Positions 60,865-64,000 of a DNA stretch of 64,000 bases are shown piece by piece. Location: contig JAIEFE010000004.1 in NCBI GenBank assembly GCA_029067085.1, forward strand, positions 62,001 through 126,000, in the 5' to 3' direction. Source of the DNA: Lachnospiraceae bacterium (lineage in GTDB: Bacteria > Bacillota > Clostridia > Lachnospirales > Lachnospiraceae). The position numbers and the translations under genes are program-made. Positions within the stretch are counted from its first letter, which is position 1; every line of letters begins with the position of its first letter. A model generated the notes under the pieces. It saw only the letters and a program-made list of their open reading frames with translations, made no database searches and had not been told where the DNA came from.

Positions 60865-60893
60865 ATTTTAACACGACGCGTCAGCAGACTCAA
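60865..60893 (-). promoter_or_regulatory. Promoter of the UDP-sugar pyrophosphorylase gene
   Basis: Minus-strand TTGAGT (60888-60893), 17-base spacer, TAAAAT (60865-60870), 100 bases before the chosen ATG. Confidence 0.65.
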
Positions 60894-60968
60894 TCCGAAA
60901 ATATAGGCGCCTTCTTCATTAGTGCAAAAAAGGCACTCGGTTTCTATCCCTTTCAGCCGATTGTATGA

Positions 60969-60974
60969 TATAAT
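60969..60974 (+). promoter_or_regulatory. -10 box of the CPBP protease gene
   Basis: TATAAT on the plus strand, 32 bases before the ATG at 61006. No good -35 is visible at 16-18 bases. It excludes the longer frame starting at 60922. Confidence 0.45.
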
Positions 60975-61005
60975 TAGAAAAACATTCACAGGGAAACATC
61001 GTAAA

Positions 61006-61872
61006 ATGAACAATCAGAAAAACCGTAAAGATCCGATCAAAATCTATCTGGGACTTATTTTTTTCATATGTTACGGATTGGGCTTCCTGGAATTTGTGAC
61101 AGGAACGGGAAAGATTTATCACTTTTTAGGGATTGCATTTACCTTTTTACCGGTGTTGACGGCATTTCTGACACGCCGTATTACAGGTGCGCCGGGAAAG
61201 ATTCGTCTTTCGCTAAAGGTTTGGAAGCATCCTAAGTCATGGTTGTTTTCAGCGCTCGTGCCGGGGATCCTGATCGTATTGGGAACTGTCTTGTATTTTA
61301 TTGTTTTTCCACACGAATACAGCGGGGTATTCCGGTATGGAATGCGTTTGGGAACAAATGCGGAGATCACCATCAAATCCCCTTTTGTTTTAGCTCTGGC
61401 ATGTATCGTTATTGCCGCAGTCCTGATACCGATACAGCTGCTTGAGCTGGGAGAGGAAATCGGGTGGAGAGGCTATCTCCTTGGTTTTCAGATTGAAAGA
61501 TACGGCCTTCGGAAAGCGGTACTCATAAACGGCGTGGAATGGGGATTGACACATCTTCCCCTAATCTATTTTGGATTTAATTACAGCCTGAACAATCCGG
61601 GAGCACCGTATACGAATATGGCCTTGATGTTACTTGTCTGTGTAGTGACAGGAATCCTGTTTTCCTATATCACAATTCAGACGGGAAACTGTATGTATGC
61701 GGCAATCATGCATGGAGTCGTAAATGTGATAGGCGAACTTCCTGTTTATATGACCCACAGTATGGAGAGCGGGTTATTGGGACCCAATCCTACCGGCATT
61801 CTTTCGATATCAGTTTTAGCTGCGTTCTCTATCCTGCTGATGGCTAAAATGAAGGACGCCCCTGACAACTAA
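61006..61872 (+). CDS. CPBP-family intramembrane metalloprotease
   Basis: 288 residues from the ATG at 61006. Eight or so membrane segments (IYLGLIFFICYGLGFLEFV, FTFLPVLTAFLTRRI, LFSALVPGILIVLGTVLYFIV). The CPBP motif is complete: EEIGWRGYLLGFQIERYG with the Glu pair and Arg, EWGLTHLPLIYFGFNYS with a metal His, and MYAAIMHGVVNVIG with a second His. Family members process prenylated proteins or confer bacteriocin self-immunity. Codon use here is more AT-rich than in the preceding 60 kb. The GNAT gene begins 30 bases after its stop. Confidence 0.9.
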   Translation: MNNQKNRKDPIKIYLGLIFFICYGLGFLEFVTGTGKIYHFLGIAFTFLPVLTAFLTRRITGAPGKIRLSLKVWKHPKSWLFSALVPGILIVLGTVLYFIVFPHEYSGVFRYGMRLGTNAEITIKSPFVLALACIVIAAVLIPIQLLELGEEIGWRGYLLGFQIERYGLRKAVLINGVEWGLTHLPLIYFGFNYSLNNPGAPYTNMALMLLVCVVTGILFSYITIQTGNCMYAAIMHGVVNVIGELPVYMTHSMESGLLGPNPTGILSISVLAAFSILLMAKMKDAPDN

Positions 61873-61902
61873 ACTCTTTTGATTTGTTACGGAGATAATG
61901 AC

Positions 61903-62361
61903 ATGATCACGATCAAAAAAATAAGAGAACATGAAGAGCTGGCAGATCGTGCTGCAAACTGGTTTCACCAAAAATGGGGCATCCCGTTGGAGGCTTATCA
62001 TGAAAGCATTCGTGACTGCCTGAAGCACGAGAATGCTGTGCCGCAATGGTATCTTGCAATGGATCATGATATAATCGCCGGAGGTTTAGGCGTGATCGAA
62101 AATGATTTTCATGACCGAAAAGACTTATCCCCCAATGTGTGCGCCGTCTATGTCGAGGAAGCGTATCGCTGTCAGGGGATTGCCGGAAAACTTCTGCAAT
62201 ATGTCTGTGATGATATGAAGAAACAGGACATTGATACCCTCTATCTTCTCACGGATCATACTTCCTTTTACGAAAGATACGGATGGGAATTCCTGTGCAT
62301 GGTACAGGGAGACGGCGAGCCGGATATGTCAAGAATGTATATCCATAGACAGGTCGGTTGA
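61903..62361 (+). CDS. GNAT-family N-acetyltransferase
   Basis: 152 residues from the ATG at 61903 with ACGGAG upstream. GNAT fold with MDHDIIAGGLGVIENDFHDR, the acetyl-CoA loop VEEAYRCQGIAGKLLQYVC, and TLYLLTDHTSFYERYGWEFLC. The motif A R/Q-x-x-G-x-A is YRCQGIAGKLL. It acetylates a small molecule or peptide of unknown identity. It follows the CPBP protease by 30 bases and both are on the plus strand, so the two are probably co-transcribed. The acceptor substrate cannot be told. Confidence 0.88.
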   Translation: MITIKKIREHEELADRAANWFHQKWGIPLEAYHESIRDCLKHENAVPQWYLAMDHDIIAGGLGVIENDFHDRKDLSPNVCAVYVEEAYRCQGIAGKLLQYVCDDMKKQDIDTLYLLTDHTSFYERYGWEFLCMVQGDGEPDMSRMYIHRQVG

Positions 62362-62437
62362 GATATCATTGTAGCCCACTCGATTCTATGATAGAATTTT
62401 AAGGTAACAGACAACAGAAAACAAAGGCATCCTACCA

Positions 62438-63172
62438 ATGAACGACAGACTGACCCGTATCAGAGAAAACGAAAAGATATCCCATACCGCGGCCTATACC
62501 AATGAAAAGCTGTACGACAAAACCAGCTGGCTGCAAAAGCCGATCAAAACGGTACTGGATATTCTCCCACTATTTCATGCGTACACCGAGCTTCACGTAC
62601 TGGATCTGGGCTGCGGCATCGGCCGCAACAGTATCTGCATTGCAGAAACCTATCAAAATATCAATTGTACGATAGATTGTGTCGATCTACTGGAGATAGC
62701 TCTTGAAAAACTAAAGCAGAACGCGAAAGAATATGGTGTCAGTGAAAACATCAGCGAAATTTTAAAACCCATTGAGGAATATGAAATTCGAAGCAATTTC
62801 TATGACCTGATTATGGCGGTATCTGCCTTAGAACACATCGACAGCGAAAAATCCTTTGTCCGAAAATTAACTGAAATCAGAAACGGTGTAAGGGAAAACG
62901 GCATTGTATGTCTGGTGATCAACTCCAATGTCCGCGAGACGAATGCCGCGACAAAAGAAATCATGGAACCGCAATTTGAGGTCAATCTCCCGACAGAGAG
63001 ATTACAACTGCTTTTAGAAGATACCTTCTCGGGCTGGCGTGTTTTGAAAACGAGTGTGACAGCGCAGGAATATGATATTCCGCGGGATAAAATCATCAGT
63101 CATTTAGATACGAATGTTGTGACTTATGTTGCGCAAAGAGACGCTCATAAAAATCCGATATCAAATAAATAA
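62438..63172 (+). CDS. Class I SAM-dependent methyltransferase
   Basis: 244 residues. Rossmann-like SAM site with motif I LHVLDLGCGIGRNSICIAE, motif II region CTIDCVDLLEIALEKLKQNA, and ALEHIDSEKSFVRKLTEIR. The C-terminal part is FSGWRVLKTSVTAQEYDIP. Such small-molecule methyltransferases (Methyltransf_11/25 class) often modify antibiotics or metabolites; acceptor unknown. No strong ribosome site is visible before the ATG. It lies 76 bases after the acetyltransferase gene. Confidence 0.88.
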   Translation: MNDRLTRIRENEKISHTAAYTNEKLYDKTSWLQKPIKTVLDILPLFHAYTELHVLDLGCGIGRNSICIAETYQNINCTIDCVDLLEIALEKLKQNAKEYGVSENISEILKPIEEYEIRSNFYDLIMAVSALEHIDSEKSFVRKLTEIRNGVRENGIVCLVINSNVRETNAATKEIMEPQFEVNLPTERLQLLLEDTFSGWRVLKTSVTAQEYDIPRDKIISHLDTNVVTYVAQRDAHKNPISNK

Positions 63173-63215
63173 TCCCCTTTTAGGGTTACACAGTTAAAGA
63201 AGGTACAGAACAATT

Positions 63216-63284
63216 ATGAATCTACAAGAATATAAGAAAATAGAAAATTATATGTACGAAAATCTCAGATTAGCAAATTTATAA
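63216..63284 (+). pseudogene. N-terminal fragment of an HD-domain-like protein (22 codons)
   Basis: ATG at 63216 opens a frame of 22 codons, MNLQEYKKIENYMYENLRL, ending at TAA 63284. The opening MNLQEYKKIENYM resembles the start of small Lachnospiraceae HD-domain hydrolases, which normally continue for more than 200 residues. AGAAGG precedes it. It looks like the 5' stub left when the rest was replaced by the Fic remnant. Identification rests on 13 residues and is tentative. Confidence 0.4.
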
Positions 63285-63295
63285 ATTTATCCTGT

Positions 63296-63769
63296 AATGC
63301 ACTTGTGCGTGCCAATTACACAAACCTACAGAAAGAAATTAATACAACGCCTGAATATCTTATACTTTTTCTGAGAAACCTGCTTTTGAACGAAAAAAAC
63401 GAATTACATAATCGTAATCTGCACATAAGCGGCCTTCTCACAGTAAAAAAGGAAGACATTCAGAACAAAAAAGTAGACATTGAGAGCAAAAAAGTAGACA
63501 TTCAAAGCGAAAAAGCGGACATTGAGCAATTGCTTTTATCACAAGGGAAGGATTTTTCAAGCAAAACAAAACACCACATTCTCAGAATGTTTTCTACATT
63601 TGGATTTGATGAAATTTTTGGCAGAAGCGCAGTCGTTGAACTTCTTACCCTTCAAAATCCATCCGCTTCGATTCTGCTTTCTAAATTGATACAGGCAGGG
63701 ATCATTGAACCTGTGTCTGGGCACGGAAAAGGCAAATACAGATTTTCAAAAAAGAGCACTGAATTATAA
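63296..63769 (+). pseudogene. C-terminal remnant of a Fic-family protein
   Basis: From about 63296 the frame reads NALVRANYTNLQKEI, then YLILFLRNLLLNEKNELHN and RNLHISG. These are the typical sequence after the catalytic domain of Fic proteins (adenylyl transferases). The Fic motif HPFxxGNGR and everything before it is missing. After it come KVDI heptad-like repeats and a winged-helix end (SKLIQAGIIEPVSGHGKGKYRF) common in Fic C-termini. A GTG at 63305 could start a 154-residue product, but no ribosome site supports it. Decayed gene. Confidence 0.65.
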
Positions 63770-63809
63770 ACCAGATACTAAATAACACTCTAGATTGGAG
63801 GTACATTTT

Positions 63810-64000
63810 ATGCTCCCCACAATTGAAGAAGCAAAAAAAGAATTGGAAGTTGCAGGACAAATGAATCCGGGGCCCTGGATCAAGCATTCCTTAAATGTAG
63901 GAATCGCAGCTAGAAATATAGCGCAAAAGCTGCCTGACCTGGATGAAAACAAAGCATATATTTTAGGAATGCTGCACGATATCGGACGAAGAGTCGGTAT
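63810..64000 (+). CDS. HD-domain protein, N-terminal part (cut by window end)
   Basis: ATG at 63810, with TTGGAGG seven to nine bases before it, opens a frame to the window edge (63 codons). MLPTIEEAKKELEVAGQMN is followed by GPWIKHSLNVGIAARNIAQKL and AYILGMLHDIGRRVG, the first two metal-binding parts of an HD phosphohydrolase domain (H...HD). It is likely a nucleotide or phosphate-ester hydrolase; substrate unknown. The gene is intact as far as seen. Confidence 0.85.
   Translation, partial: MLPTIEEAKKELEVAGQMNPGPWIKHSLNVGIAARNIAQKLPDLDENKAYILGMLHDIGRRVG

Noticed and set aside
60765..61013. N-terminal extension of the UDP-sugar pyrophosphorylase
   Set aside because: The promoter TTGAGT-17-TAAAAT lies within it and the ATG at 60764 has the only usable ribosome site.

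Overview
The window looks like chromosome of a Lachnospiraceae-type member of the Clostridia (Bacillota). The grounds are strong AGGAGG-type ribosome sites, near-consensus TTGACA/TATAAT promoters, the order argF-birA-DUF6145-like gene-dusB-greA-lysS, a SAM-I riboswitch in front of metK, GTG and TTG starts, and closest family resemblances to gut and rumen Lachnospiraceae proteins. From 1 to about 54 kb every protein gene I can support is on the minus strand, so transcription runs right to left. From 54.3 kb to the end the strands mix and the content becomes accessory.

Layout. 1-6.7 kb: 5' part of a pyridoxamine kinase gene behind a hairpin-rich leader, an ECF sigma factor with two unknown proteins, a repeat-bearing DUF4190-type membrane protein, a GntR(YtrA)-ABC ATPase-permease operon, an unknown protein and tRNA-Arg(ACG). 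6.8-18 kb: one long signalling operon behind a perfect consensus promoter, in transcription order HD-GYP response regulator, Hpt, PAS-histidine kinase, degenerate HD-GYP response regulator, CheR, CheB, CheY, CheA, CheW, MCP. No flagellar genes are in view. 18-23.2 kb: class B sortase and a 1428-residue repeat-rich surface protein. 23.4-29.8 kb: housekeeping operon argF, birA, DUF6145-like gene, dusB, an unknown gene, greA, lysS. 29.9-35.5 kb: SPFH/NfeD pair, SleB-type cell-wall hydrolase, proC, a TrmH-type methyltransferase and pfkA. 35.6-45.8 kb: dnaE preceded by a signalling/surface set (secreted acidic protein, FecR-domain protein, CHASE2-adenylate cyclase, TIM-barrel protein, GAF-HD-GYP protein). 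46-52.2 kb: metK with its riboswitch, murA, an M23 peptidase, a coiled-coil membrane protein, an unusual structured non-coding stretch and a small alarmone synthetase.

52.4-64 kb: a multipass DUF6020-type membrane protein, a small unknown plus-strand gene, a polysaccharide deacetylase, hemolysin III with an operator-like repeat array, a divergent AraC regulator/MATE pair, galE and a UDP-sugar pyrophosphorylase. These are followed by a more AT-rich plus-strand run: CPBP protease, GNAT acetyltransferase, methyltransferase, remnants of an HD protein and a Fic protein, and an HD-domain protein cut by the window end.

How it fits together. Three HD-GYP-type proteins, one of them degenerate, together with the chemotaxis arrays, the adenylate cyclase and the alarmone synthetase make this a second-messenger-rich segment. 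The strongest candidates for something undescribed are the fused chemotaxis/c-di-GMP phosphorelay operon, which contains a degenerate HD-GYP and an apparent histidine-less Hpt domain, the FecR/CHASE2-cyclase/HD-GYP locus, and the long inverted-repeat element at 51.4 kb. All functional statements are read from sequence by eye. No database search was run.
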